Below, piece by piece: positions 9,584-21,080 of a stretch of 64,000 nt of DNA (within the stretch, counting starts at the first letter, position 1; each line of letters starts with the position of its first letter). A program made the position numbers and the translations under genes. The notes under the pieces are model-generated. The model was not told the DNA's origin. It ran no database searches and saw nothing but the letters and a program-made list of their open reading frames with translations. This DNA comes from Paulinella micropora (taxonomy: Eukaryota > Cercozoa > Imbricatea > Euglyphida > Paulinellidae). The stretch spans positions 1 through 64,000 of the forward strand of contig WBZZ01000491.1 of assembly GCA_019918135.1 (NCBI GenBank), read 5' to 3'.

Positions 9584-10330
9584 AATATTAATACTGTGAC
9601 TTCTGCTTTTTTACGAATGTGTGACCGCATGATGAACTATGAACATTATATTTCAATACCTGTTTTAAGCTTGCTAAAGTTCATGCACATGCTGGACAAG
9701 CTGCTGGTAATATTATTTCATAAATATAGTAAGTGTTGTGTGAGTATGTATAACAACTACATGCATTGTTTTTGTTGTGACTTTTTTTACGAATGTGTGA
9801 CCGCATGATGCACTATGAATATTATGTTTCAATACCGTCGGCGGTTTTAAGCTTGCTAAAGTTCATGCACATGCTGGACAAGCTGCTGGTAATATTATTT
9901 CATAAATATAGTAGGTGTTGTGTGAGTATAACAACTACATGCATTGTTTTTTATTAATACTGTGACTTGTTTTTTACGAATGTGTGACCGCATGATGCAA
10001 TATGGACATTATGTTTCAACACCGGTTTTAAGCTTGCTCAAGTTCACGCACATGCTGAACAAGCTGCTGGTAATATTATTTCATAAATATAGTAAGTGGT
10101 GTGTGAGTATGTATAAGAACTACATGCATTGTTTTTTATTAATACTGTGACTTTTTTTTACTCACGTGACCGTATTGTTCCACTTGACTATATGTTTCAA
10201 AACCGGTTTATGCTGCAACAACTTAGAACACACGCTGAATAAGCTGCCGGTAATATATTATTTTATTAATATAGCAACTGGTGTTTGAGTATGTATAACA
10301 ACTACACTATGTGTTTATCAGTACGCACTG
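9584..10330. repeat. Satellite-like tandem repeat, about 185 bp, four units
   Basis: Units start near 9584, 9775, 9951 and 10141. Each contains ACGAATGTGTGACCGCATGA, GTTTTAAGCTTGCT and GCTGGTAATATTATTTCATA in order. The fourth unit is the most diverged. The short open frames within it are products of the repeat. Confidence 0.85.
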
Positions 10331-10337
10331 CATATTC

Positions 10338-10838
10338 CTAATCTGAGTCTGAGTGGTTACCATTAGGAATGGAAGGAGCAGGGGGTGTTGCAGGGCTGGG
10401 CGAGCGTGTTACTGCTAGAGGAGACAACCACTCTTTATTGTGATTAGGTGGTTCGGGTGTGTTGGGTTCGGTGGGGGGGAGGGGTGAGGGTGGGCTTGCA
10501 GGTGGGGGGGGGGGGGGAGTGGGGACTTGGGTGGAGCAGACTGAGACGCTGGGAGTGGAAGGAGGGGAATGTGGTGAGGCAGGCTGTGCAGCAGCAGCAG
10601 CAGCAGAAGAAGAAGAAGAAGATTCAACACGAAGACGAGGAGCCACAAGTGGCTCGTCGTCATCGCTTGAGTCTGCTTCTACTGGTGCTGCTTCCTCCCC
10701 CTGGTACCACATCTTCGAGGCAGTGATGCTAAGGATGCATGTAAGGTGTATAAATTTCCACCCCTTAAGCTCTCTCTCGTATGCCCTCACAAAGTCTTTC
10801 ACTACCTCTGGCAAAGTTCTCACCTCTCGCCTTGACAA
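10338..10838 (-). CDS. Ser/Pro-rich low-complexity ORF
   Basis: An open frame of 166 codons. A short helical start is followed by an acidic DSSDDDEPL, a Ser run, an Ala run and a long Pro-rich tail. A G tract and CAG/AAG microsatellite on the plus strand produce most of this. It may be the end of the gene to its right (minus strand) in a shifted frame. Function unknown, and a non-coding origin is possible. Confidence 0.25.
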   Translation of the reverse strand: MSRREVRTLPEVVKDFVRAYERELKGWKFIHLTCILSITASKMWYQGEEAAPVEADSSDDDEPLVAPRLRVESSSSSSAAAAAAQPASPHSPPSTPSVSVCSTQVPTPPPPPPASPPSPLPPTEPNTPEPPNHNKEWLSPLAVTRSPSPATPPAPSIPNGNHSDSD

Positions 10839-10984
10839 GCCTCCCCCCTTTTTTTTTCATAAGTCGTATGCATAGTAAAAGGCAGGAGAATTCGATAACG
10901 ATGAAGGGAGAAGGTTTCCTCCTCTTCTTCGTTATCGAAATCCCAAGGGGCATGTTTCCATGCCCACTTGGAGGCTTGTCAGGG

Positions 10985-12026
10985 GGAGAGGTGAGGACTT
11001 TGCGTGCGGGGAAAAAAGTAGAATCTGGTGTGCGCTCCCTACTCATATGCCCCTCCCAGTGTACCATGACCTTGTCTCCCTGTTTCTTCTCGTCCCCATG
11101 CTCTCTCACATATTTAGCTACCCTCCACCCCTTACCTAGTGGGTCTTCTTCTAGTGCTACGCTCACAATGCAGTGTGTGTGTTGTGCCCCCTCTTGTTGG
11201 TCTTGTGCGATGTCTTCTGCTGTCTCTATCGGTTTGTCTATGCATATGTCTTTGTGTTGTGTGAGAACAAGTTTGACTCCATGTTGTGTGTTGGTTTCTG
11301 TGGGTGTTATCTCTCCTGGGTGCTGTCTCTCCCATGTTTTCATCTCTCTTGATGTCATCTTTCTCTTCCCCTCTCCAAATCTCAAATGTTGTGCTCTATT
11401 GTGTTTATGCCATCTAAATGCCATAAATGCATCTGCTTTCAGTAACAAGGTACCGAAAGCAGATGCATCCAGGATATGGATGCCATAGCGATTAGGAGAG
11501 TCGTGAATGATGTCTATGCTGTCTGTGAGAGCAGGTGGGGGTGTGAAAGCACGTTTGAACGACGACAGGTTGAAACAAACAGGAATTTGTTGTTTTATAC
11601 CAACTACCTCTATCTGACGGGGCCCAACCCCTTAACTTTGTAAAAATTGCGTCAAACACAAGCCTACGCCACTACCAAGCGCTGCCACTGGGCAAGTTTG
11701 AGAGATTTGATAAAGTTCCATTTTTGTGGGACTCTGAAGAGCTTATTCTTTTGAACTAGTAGCTGAGCTTGATAAGCTGATGTCCGCCGCCAAATGGTTG
11801 GCTGAAAGCTTTCTTTTTTGGTACTGTCTCTGTAGTCCGCAGGGGTGTACAGAGCCTTCGGAATTCTGTTTGGTCTTGCAAGACGGTCCCCCGGAATAAT
11901 CAACCCTTCGCACAAAGGGTCATCAAATTTTCCCCAGTCCAGGCTGGAAATCTTGGCTTCTATGGGAAACTGCGAGCGGGCGTTACGCATCATATGCATG
12001 GTGACAGAACACGTCAGGTGCTGCAC
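10985..12026 (-). pseudogene. Decayed mobile-element-like gene with chromodomain-like end
   Basis: Coding-like sequence runs leftwards from about 12026 (MQHLTCSVTMHMMRNARSQF) to about 11650. It crosses at least one stop and a shift near 11630-11660, then stays open from about 11620 to 11000. Near 11060-11180 the product reads GWRVAKYVREHG and VMVHWEGHMSRERTPDSTF. This resembles the 'Y-x-V-E...V-x-W-x-G-x...T-W-E-P' core of chromodomains found at the ends of some integrases and transposases. The similarity is modest. A palindrome with 11-bp arms lies just downstream (10891-10939). Confidence 0.35.
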
Positions 12027-12051
12027 AAAAAATCAGTGAAAAAAAAGCTAG

Positions 12052-14073
12052 GTGGATAACGAACAGACCCGAAAACGGAGGCAGGTCCACCTCTCAACAC
12101 CAAGCGTTCAAAAAAAGGAATTAGCGTTAAGCACGCTGACAACCCCCTGTTACCAAAAAAAATTCGGGCCGGAGGGACTATGTAAAAAGTTACTGGTTAG
12201 ATGCAAGAATGCTTACTACGCAGGAACCATCATACCTAAATTTATTTTCTTTTATGTAATATTCAAAGTAATCACTTAAATAAATTAAATCGTACATTGA
12301 AATCAAGTGAAAACTTCGCGGTCATTTATTAGATTTTTGATGGGCAGCTAACTACATATGACTCGAAATTAGTTAAAGTCGTTTATACGTATACATATAT
12401 ATGTGGCAGAAAGAAACCTAGCCCGGCAGATTTTACTATTCAACCCATTTACAGTATTAATAGCAATGAAGCTAAATTTAATTTAATTTCAATTATACAT
12501 TAATAACTAATTCATCATAGTCAATTAAGTTTTCCGGTGTGACGTCACACTTCAAGTTGTATTAACATATATTAATACTTTACGCAAACAATGTTTTCGT
12601 AAATTCAATTCAGACCATTATTTAGTTGATAGTAAAAAATGAAACATGGAGATTTCAGAATATTATTTGTATAATAATTATCGTCTGCAATAGCTGGAGG
12701 CACGCAGCGTTCGGACGATGAGTCTGATATAGTAGATCGGCATATGTAGAATGCTATCTTAATATCATGAGTCAATAAAGTTTACGAAATCGGGGGAACG
12801 ATAGGCTTTTAAGCTTTTATATTATAGTTATGACTACAATTTTTTTTTTGAAAGTATTAATACGTGTATTAAAGTGGTCCCCAACGAAAAATCATGGCAA
12901 TATGTCACACGATGCCTGCACATTGTGCTCTCAAAGACAGCTCTGTCAAATTAAAAACAGTTTTTTAAAAAAATCACTATGAGAAAACATAATAAAACTT
13001 CATCATTGAAAAATACGTTGGGGACCAGTTCAAATTACGCTCTATTAATATCATATTCTAAAACTTGAGCTCAGCCTCTGAAACCAATTACGCTCTATTA
13101 AGATCATATTCTAAAACTTGAGCTCAGCCTCTGAAACCTTCTGGTTTAGAAGCTTATCGTTCCCCCGATTTGGCACAACTTTTGCTTGTTGTTCACGCCA
13201 GCCATGACTAGTATTTTTCAGCTGAGTTTTAGAGATTTTTACTTTGTCCTGCGTTCTTGGCTATTTTCGTAAATTTTTTTCCTGCAAAAAGATGTGCGTG
13301 CACTCGTTTTCGCTGTGATATTTGTAGTCTCTTCTATGTTTTGTGATACTTGTGTTGAAGTCCACAGTTCGATAGGATAAGTGTTCACAAACACACATAC
13401 AAACTTTTTCAATAAAATTGCTTTTCTGTTCAACAAATTCAAGTTTCCTTGCTGTGAGTTTGTATATTAATACAACTCTTCAAGTAGGCAGATACAACGA
13501 ACTTTTATTAAGAACATTATGGCTGCTTTGAGTCCTAACTCTGTGAGAGCCGCAGGTGAAATACAAGTAAATAGTAGAGAGGTCACTTCGTTTATTTACG
13601 TAATTTCGAATTCTTTGCAGGCTTGGATGCAACTTACGATCAAGTGTGGAACGTAGATTGTGAGGTGTCCAGTTCTTAAACGGATAGTGTCTTTTTGTTT
13701 CAAGTTAACAGTCATAAAAGGGTAGTGTCGGGTTGGTAAACTTGAAAACCAAACTAATTTAGGAGGCCTAGGCGAAAATGACTGGGAACTGCGAAACAGT
13801 CAAACATTGTAATTCCGTCCCTTGTCCACAAATTTACCATAACATGCGTGTTCACGGGAAATCGGGGGAAAAGGCAATCTTGAGTGGGAAAAAGGCAATT
13901 GTTGATTTTTTCTAAAAAGAACTTTGATTTGATCGTTTGAAATCATTTCTGAACGGAATCGAAAACTAGTTATACGTTAGTGAAGTCGAAACGTCGTGCA
14001 GAGGAGAATCTAATGAACCAGTCAAAAAGAATGAATTATCAACGGTAAAGGTTTTGGCCGGTCGTTAAGGTGC
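12052..14073. other. AT-rich non-coding spacer
   Basis: No open frame of note on either strand. It contains a palindromic MITE-like element (listed separately), a 54-bp tandem duplication at about 13030-13138, a perfect 14-bp palindrome GTGTGACGTCACAC near 12537, and many TTAATATTAA-type runs. Confidence 0.6.
12787..13171. mobile_element. MITE-like element with nested inverted repeats
   Basis: Outer arms 12787-12811 and 13147-13171 match at 22 of 25 positions in inverted orientation (AAATCGGGGGAACGATA core). A second inverted pair (GGTCCCCAACG) lies inside at about 12875 and 13015. There is no coding capacity. A short palindromic element of about 385 bp with nested arms is typical of a non-autonomous DNA transposon. 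I could not identify a target-site duplication. Confidence 0.55.
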
Positions 14074-14110
14074 TCAGTCTGATAGCTCCCTCCCCCCCCC
14101 CCCCCCCCCA
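14074..14110. repeat. Long C tract
   Basis: A run of about 19 C at 14091-14109. The minus-strand frame crossing it (14074-14496) has no recognisable motif and is not supported as a gene. The 14110-14588 interval may hold degraded remainder of the element to its right. Confidence 0.6.
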
Positions 14111-14588
14111 GACCTAACGGTTGAGTTGAGTTGCGTACAGAATGAGTGATTAACGAACGAAGTATGATGTCTCGCTAAAAAAATGGTCAAAAGGAAAAAG
14201 AGAGGTGGATGAGTCTCTTTAACCATAGGAGAGTAAAAGAACGATGCGTCTATACTGGCGCAATGCGGATGATGATCAGCCGGTACCGGATATCCATGAT
14301 TTGCAGCGGGACTGGGACAATTGAGGCGCAGTAGCGAGCGATGATATCGGGGGGCGATGTCGAGCCTTAGAAAATTAGATGGCCGGGTATCACATAGCCG
14401 AGATGAACCAATGAAGCACCAAGTATGCCGTGCCGATATAATCACTGAGGGGTTCAATTTCGGTGAGAATATATAATCGTTGACCTGCAGGCACAAGAGG
14501 CGATCAAGGACTTACATGGACACGCTGGGCGGAGGGCGGGTGAAGCCAATACGATGGGTAAAACCCACTTGAGAGTGAAAGGGGGTGG

Positions 14589-15784
14589 CTACTCCTTGGA
14601 CTTTGTTTTCTTACCTTTCTGGAAGACATGCAACGGGAAGGATTCGCCGGTGATGAGAGTACCTCGAAGACGCTTAAGAGCGTTGGCGGAAAGCCGACCT
14701 TTGCCCTTGTTCTTCTTGAATGGACGCCACTTGATGTGGCGATGAACGACTTGATCGTTGGTGATGTCGAAGAGGAGTGGCTTCCAGGAGGCCAGGGGTT
14801 GTTCCAGCTCTGGACAGTAGCTTTATCCTCCGTGTCTTCGTAGATGGGACGAAAGAGAGGGTTGGTGTCCGAGGTTATGCCGAGTTGGTGAACCACGAGT
14901 TCATCTTCCTCATTTTCCGGATCCTCGTCTAGAACGATGCCAAGCTTGCCTTGGTTGCGAAGCATGAAAGCAACGACTTCACCAGTGATGTAGTTGACAG
15001 TGTCGTCATCGTAGTTGTCCACGTCAACCACCACTCCTGTCCTGAGCTGTTACCCCCATTATTGTTGCCTCTCTTCCCCTTTCCATCCCTATTCCATCTC
15101 TTGCCTCTGTCTCTCTTTCCTCCTCTCTCTTTTCCCTCTCCCTCTCCTAGCAGTAGGTTCTTTGACAATTCCGACTTTTTCAAACGGGCAATATATCTTT
15201 TTGCTTCGCAGGAATTGGATAACTTGCGTTTCCGAGAATGCCGTGGTTACGAGAAGTTGGAACATTCTGCAACGATAAAGGTATTGCTGTTCTGTTCTGT
15301 AGCTCTTCTTCCTCAGCAGGTAGATGTCTTTCTGTGTTCTGGTCATCGATCTCTTCTTTCTTCTCCTTGCTTTCTCGTCCCATGCTCTCTTCTCGTCTTT
15401 GGCGAGATCTTTCCAGTTGTCTGGCTTCACTGTCTTCTGTTCTGGTGTCTTGCTGCCTCTCGTTCTCTGTGATGTTGAGTCGTCCTCATCGTCACTTCCC
15501 TCTGGTGTGTCAATCTCGTGCGGTTCTCTCGGTTCTTCCATTTCTTCTGCCTTTCTCATGCGATCTCTATCGAACCGTACTTAAGTCGCTGCTTTGTGGT
15601 CTTTGAAAGCATCATGAAACATATCCCCGAGTCTCAGAGTGGTGTTAATACCATACGCGTATTCCTCTATCTGATAATAACAACCTTGCAAATCTTTCTT
15701 GTTTCCGCTAAACACTGGTGTGTGAGGCATCAGTTGTCTCATATTACTTGCATGGGGCCAAAAATCGCTTTCCCGGCGGCTCAT
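14589..15784 (-). pseudogene. Gag-like protein, full span with frameshifts
   Basis: Reading leftwards from the ATG at 15784, the N-terminus carries PVFSGNKKDLQGC and a helical GDMFHDAFKDHKA. An acidic segment (GSDDEDDSTSQ), a Lys/Arg-rich coiled stretch (about 15200-15400) and an RG/KR-rich linker follow. The next part reads VDVDNYDDDTVNYITGEVVA and NPLFRPIYEDTED, and the end is basic (HIKWRPFKKNKGKGRL). Frames change near 15585, 15040 and 14820. If joined it would be about 390 residues. It crosses the left boundary of repeat copy 2 (15328) without interruption, so the duplication break does not lie in this gene here. Gag is the best guess. The C-terminal part is unlike Gag and the family is open. 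Confidence 0.4.
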
Positions 15785-16041
15785 AACTGTTGATTAGTAA
15801 TTACCCGGTCACTCACGGACCTAACTCGTACCTTTATAAACGCCGGTTTGCCGGAAGACTCCGTAAGGAGACACGATGCTCGATCGACACTTTAATCCGC
15901 AAGTAGAATAGCAGCCTCCGAACTGAGAATTCAGAGGCAGTAGCGCTGGTTGAATAAAGATTTCGGTCCGGCAGAGCCGAGGTGTAATAGATGTAGTTAG
16001 AGGGGTGTTTGGGCCCGCAGGGCATGTGTACCTGAAGCAGT

Positions 16042-16127
16042 GGGGGGGGGGGGGGGGGGGCAACGCCAACCCCGCGCTGCCGACCCCGCCTCGCCGCGCG
16101 ACGGGGTCGGCAGCGCGGGGTTGGCGT
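16042..16127. repeat. G19 tract and perfect 25-bp hairpin (copy 2)
   Basis: Nineteen G (16042-16060) are followed by arms 16064-16088 and 16102-16126, perfectly complementary over 25 bp (26 with one more A-T pair), around a 13-nt GC-rich loop. The arms are read as CGCCAACCCCGCGC and its complement. Nothing coding overlaps. Possible roles are a transposon end, a recombination or replication structure, or an RNA 3' hairpin. Confidence 0.85.
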
Positions 16128-16537
16128 AGGGGGCCCCTTTGCAGTTTATAGCACTTAATTTTACACAAACACTATGATTTTATTACATTTAATTTTACAC
16201 AAACACTACTAACTTCTACAAGAGAATACTTGCCCTTGGTACGGATAAATTTAAACGGAAGTATACGTATTAATATCCAAGTTACCAAATGCAAATAATG
16301 TTAATAATTAAATAATTAATATTGCTCTTGTAGTACTAGATATTGGCAAAGTTTTGCGACATATGATTGAATATGGTACTTTCTCCGCTTGCATCAACAG
16401 ATTCCACAATCAATTGCTCCTGGCCCGAGATACGTATCGCTGCATGTGTTGGATCGCGCCGAGCCTGGCGCCTATGACGCCCGGGCTGTGCGTGTGGCCG
16501 TGCGGGTACACACCCCCTGCCAGCGGTTGTCGGTATA

Positions 16538-17088
16538 CTAGAGGCCTTGCGCCTGCCCCAGCAGCCAGGCCTCGGGCAACAGGCCCTCGAGGCCGCGCCT
16601 CAGCTTGGAGAGTACCGGCAGCCGGCCGAAGGCTACCGCCCCGCCCCGGCCGGCAGCGAAGCTCCGTTCCTGGTCGGTGGGTCCAAAGTGCAGGCGGCGC
16701 AAGTCCCCGCGCGGGGGCCCCGCGCACGCCGCCGCCGCGCTCGGGGGGTCCCACGAGAGTGCCGTCAGCTCCTGGACCAGAGCCTGTGCCCCGCCGGCGG
16801 GTAGGCATTGCCCCAACGCGTAGGAGCCCAGCTCGAGCGCGTGCTCGACGCCGCCCGGGACTACCAAGACGCAGGCGTCGGCCAGGTGCTCCTCCGTGGC
16901 CCAGCCGCTCGGCAGCCCCTGACGCAGGTCCAGGAGCTCGGCCTCCCAGCCTAGCCCCGCCAGCCTGGCCTGGAGGCGCCGCAGTTCCCGGAGGCCCAGG
17001 CGGGCGGCGGGCCCGTCCGCGGGGCCTCGAGGTCAAAGGTCACGGCCAGCGTGTGGTAGGCGGGGAGGGCCGCAGTGCCGTCCTCCAT
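16538..17088 (-). pseudogene. Nucleoside deoxyribosyltransferase-like protein, frameshifted (copy 2)
   Basis: Second copy of the gene at 1211-1761, with the same frameshift near the 20th codon (about 17022) and the same second half containing ADACVLVVPGG and EHALELGSYALGQ. The 17089-17580 interval to its right is GC-rich with a run of about 16 G and has no supportable gene. Confidence 0.35.
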
Positions 17089-18029
17089 CTGCCGCACGGG
17101 CGGGCCGCGGCGGGGGCGAAGGAAAAAAGGGCCGATTCTGTGGCCTGGGCCCCCGCTACTCCCCCGCCCCTGCCTCCGCCCGCCTGCTCCCACCGCCCCC
17201 CCTCCCCTGCACCCGCGGGGGCGCTGGGCGTCGGCCCGGCGCCGGCGCGCGGCAGAGCGGGGGCCGGAAGTGCCGGGGGAAGGAAGGGGGGCTGCCCCCT
17301 CTGCCTCCGGATGCCCGGCCGACGTCGGGGCGGGCTGTAGGGGGGGGGGGGGGGGGAAGAAGACGGCGCCCACCCCCTATGCGCGCGCCGGCCCGCCGGA
17401 GCCAGTGCGCGGGGACGGGGCGGGCGGAGCCGGCCACGCGCGGCCGCCAGCGAAGAGCGCCCGAGGGAGGGTTACGCCCCCCGCCGGGGAGGGGCGCCGC
17501 CCCATTGTTCCGGCGGGCGAGGCCAGGCACAGACAGAGGCTCCTTGGCCCAGATGGTTTAATTTGCCGACCGACCGCTTAGTTACCAAAAGATGCCTTGA
17601 CCCCTGCCTTCCGCCGGCGTACCGCTTACACGGGGAATCTTATTTCTGCCTTCCGCCTGCCAGGGGCTCGGCGGTGCACTCAAAAACGAGCGACGGGAGT
17701 CGGTTGCCCGTTCCCGCGTATTACCACTACTATGGGAATCAGTTGGCGTGTGGCTAATAGGCGGCCAGTATCTCACTGGTGTCTGCAGGACCTGCGGGCC
17801 GTGCATCCTAAGCTTCGGCGCGAAGACTTCGGATCCATCGTTTTGCCCTTGCTTCTTGTGCCGCTTCGACGGAGTATCCGAGGGCGGCGCAGACGGATGT
17901 GAGGGGGAGCTCATCCGCTGCGTCTGGTCAACGCTACTACGGCCTGAATTCCCTGATAATGCAGCACCCCTAATATGATGTATCGCAAGACGCCCTGGAG
18001 AAGCATCTTCACGACTGTCTGCATAGACA

Positions 18030-18599
18030 TCATCGCCAGCTGAAGCCGTACTCGTTGCTACGTGATATGCTACAGGGAGCGGGGTGTAGCCGAGCTACTG
18101 GAGTATCTTTGCTACTCGGTATGTGGACAGAAGTAGTCGATGATTTTCCCGCCGTGGGTACTTCGGCTCCAGGCAACGCGGATCGGTGCCCCCCCACGGC
18201 CGCGCCATATGGCACCCGCCGCTGCGCGGCTTGCACGGCTTGCGCGGCCTGTGCGACCTGCGCGGCTTGCACGGCGTGCGCGGCCTGCGCGGCCTGCGCG
18301 GCCTGCGCGGCTTGCACGGCTTGCGCGGCCTGTGCGGCCTGCGCGACTTGCGCAGCTTGCACGGCTCGCGCGGCTTGCGCGTGTTTGTATCCCTCTAAGA
18401 AGGCCTGCAGGTGCGACAAGCGTCCATAGGAGTTTAGGTAAGCTACTACCTGTGTCTGTTTATTTGTCCCTGCCTTCACAAACTTAAAATAAGTCTGGCA
18501 ACGCCAGCAAGAAGTCTCAAACGAGGCGATGAGTTTTTTGAAATCTTCACCGTCTAGGGTCTCGACGTAAGCTGCTAATTCGGTATTTTGCTGCTGCAT
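18030..18599 (-). CDS. Ala/Gln-repeat protein (copy 2)
   Basis: Same N-terminus and repeat tract as 2770-3273, but one extra C near 18187 keeps a different frame open after the repeat. The C-terminus (Ser/Pro-rich, ending EYGFSWR) is therefore 189 residues in total. Which C-terminus is real cannot be decided here. The extra base could be a true polymorphism or a sequencing difference. Confidence 0.55.
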   Translation of the reverse strand: MQQQNTELAAYVETLDGEDFKKLIASFETSCWRCQTYFKFVKAGTNKQTQVVAYLNSYGRLSHLQAFLEGYKHAQAARAVQAAQVAQAAQAAQAVQAAQAAQAAQAAHAVQAAQVAQAAQAVQAAQRRVPYGAAVGGHRSALPGAEVPTAGKSSTTSVHIPSSKDTPVARLHPAPCSISRSNEYGFSWR

Positions 18600-18738
18600 T
18601 GTGCCTCGATTGCCAAGGGCGGGCGCGCGCGGGAGCAGCGCTGGGGCAGGGCCGAACTACCCCGCGACGCGTGCTGTTAATGTGTGCTGTGGCCGGCTGG
18701 CCCACTATGACCTCTCTAAAGAAGATTTTGATAACACG

Positions 18739-19882
18739 ATGGGGGCGGAGAAGGACACTTATGTGTTGATCCCTCATGATTTAAGAAGAGAGAGGAGTCG
18801 TACTAGAAGGGATGTATATATCCCATTAACAAACACAGCACAGCTCCTCGGCAAACTGGTCTCCAATCAAGAAGAGAGAAAGAAGGTGCAGCATATCAAG
18901 TTTGGGGATTCACATACCCACCTTGAACTACTCGATGCTATCTTTGGGGTGCACACCCAAACTCTGATTTGGGAACGTTCGTACGGCCCACGGTGTGAGG
19001 GCTACCTCCAGTACGCAAACCCAAGGGCAAGGGCCAGACTCCTCGCGACTGGTCAGAAGGCAGTCGATATACAAAAAATGAAGACCATTTCTAGGTTCGA
19101 AAAACTTGAATTGCATATTCCAATTTTTTACGACGGAAATGAAGGCTTTGGAGGAGGGGAAGAATGAGATGGAGAAAAACATTGAGGCAGCAGGAGAAAC
19201 TCATCCTGTGGTTGATGAGTTAGATAAGACCGACAGGATACTGACCAAGCTCAGACTGTTGGTGGGTGCGTTACTGTACAAGGAGGCGTGGAAGAGATGG
19301 ATTCCTACCAAGGATCACTCTGTCCTTAAAACAACCACTCCACCACCGGTCGCCAATAAAGCAGGTGTCGAACAATATGTGGAGAAATATAATTTTTTCA
19401 GATCTGCTTCTGAGTTGGCGGCCTTTATCACTCATGCTCAAAAGCTGGTAATATCTGAGAAGAAGAAGGCGAAAGAGAATGAGGAGTTCGAGAAGAAGAT
19501 GAGACTGGAAAGAATGAAAGCAACAGTGAGTAGTGCAAGGGCACCCCCTCCGGCATATCTTCCCCCACCAGCTCCTGCCCCACCAGCCCCTGCACCCCCG
19601 GGCTCAACTACGGTGGTGGTCACAAACACGGAGAAGAAGGACAGACAAAACATCATAAATGCCTTCAAGGGGAAGAAAGGAGGAGTGGCAAGTCTCATGC
19701 TCTACGCCAAGACGAGCTCAGACAAAGACTCTGATGCTTCGCTTCTGAGCAAGCTCAAAGAGATCAATGCCTGCATGAAGGCTTTTCCTTGTGACGCAAC
19801 TCAGGAATATGAGGCTCTTGCTATTGTTTTTGATCAATCTTTAGTCTCGGAAGGATTTGATCTACACAGTACAAGGTTTTGA
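18739..19882 (+). pseudogene. gag: Gypsy-like Gag, N-terminal and central part (copy 2)
   Basis: Less broken than copy 1. One frame is open to 19167, and the second (19106-19882) overlaps it, so a single shift near 19120-19160 separates the two halves. The second half has a Lys/Glu coiled coil, the Pro-rich linker near 19545-19600, and a helical end (LLSKLKEINACMKAF). No LTR or primer-binding site is seen upstream. GC-rich sequence ends about 40 bp before the first gag codons. Confidence 0.55.
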
Positions 19883-20146
19883 GAAAGAAGGAGGAGTTTA
19901 AGAGAAACAATACAACAGGCCTAGACGCTCAGTGTGAACTGGTGGTGGCCACACTCATTTCATATTTTCAATCTCATGGATAGCAGCATCTCTGCACTGG
20001 TACTCTAATAGGATTTGAATCTTTGAGACAGTGGCGATGAGTTTGAGGAGAGCTGTTAGCTTGGCGGCGACCCTTACGGAGGTAGTTTCCTCCTATGGGT
20101 TATTCTATGGCCGCAAGCCGATCATTCTCTATTTTTTTTTTCGGCA

Positions 20147-20968
20147 TTGCACTCAGTGCACCCGAGCAAACTTACTCAACTCATACAACAATACTCGACG
20201 TTTGGTACAGTGAAGTCCAAGAACTTCCTCGAGACACACGTGTTCGAAGCTACGGTTCGAAACGTTGCTCCGGCAGCACTGTTCCAAGAAGTTATGAGTG
20301 CATGTTCTCACTTGGAAACAGTCATGGAGGCACACATGGCACAGGCAGGCGGTGTACCTGTTGGCGCGCAAGCCACGTACACAAGCCGAGTTGCCGGTTG
20401 GAAGAGACAGAGAGAGCCAGACCTTAAGGTCTCATGCTGGAGGTGGTTCGCGGGCTTGCCGTGTAAGGCAGAGATGGAGCACAGAGAATGCTCTTTCAAT
20501 CATGACAGGCAGAACCCAGTAGCAAGGGCTAACTTTCTAAGTAAGACGGAAGGCAATGAACTGGGCCTTTTCTGGCTGCTTCAGACTGCCTCTACGAACG
20601 AAGGCTGGTATGCCAATCAGTGTGATGACGGCGAGTTACGAGAGGCAATTGTTGCCTATATGAAGAGGATGGAGAAGAAGAAGGAGGAAAGGGAGAGACA
20701 AAAGAACAAAGAAGCCTCTCAAAGAGGACGAGGAGGAGGAGAAGGAGGACGAGGAGGAGGAGCATGGAGAGGAGCCTCGAGGTGGCAGGGAACCCCTTAT
20801 AGAGGCAGAGGAGGTCAGGGATTTAATCCTCATGGAGGAAGAGCTTTTCGGGCTCCAGCCCCCCCCCCCCCACCTATTGGACTAGGAGGCTCATGGGCAA
20901 GCTCCAACCCAAACTTCGGTCGAGGTCAGGCTTATAACACTGCCTCGGACACCGATCCGTCATCCTAG
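20147..20968 (+). CDS. Gag nucleocapsid-like protein with CCCH zinc finger and RGG box (copy 2)
   Basis: Identical in organisation to 4815-5636: capsid-like start, C-x8-C-x8-C-x3-H finger near residue 100, Lys/Glu coiled coil, RGG tract and Pro-rich tail. The 19883-20146 gap contains coding-like gag sequence in changing frames. Confidence 0.6.
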   Translation: MHSVHPSKLTQLIQQYSTFGTVKSKNFLETHVFEATVRNVAPAALFQEVMSACSHLETVMEAHMAQAGGVPVGAQATYTSRVAGWKRQREPDLKVSCWRWFAGLPCKAEMEHRECSFNHDRQNPVARANFLSKTEGNELGLFWLLQTASTNEGWYANQCDDGELREAIVAYMKRMEKKKEERERQKNKEASQRGRGGGEGGRGGGAWRGASRWQGTPYRGRGGQGFNPHGGRAFRAPAPPPPPIGLGGSWASSNPNFGRGQAYNTASDTDPSS

Positions 20969-21080
20969 TACCCGGACGCTACTCAAGGTAATCGATTCGA
21001 GGTGGTGGAATGACAGGAGGGGAAAGGAGAGAGGAAGGAGAGAACTGTGAAGTTTAACCCTAAAGTCACAGTGTTTTCTA

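Noticed and set aside
14074-14496. 140-codon minus-strand frame
   Set aside because: It ends in a poly-C tract as Gly residues and has no recognisable domain. At most it is degraded flank.
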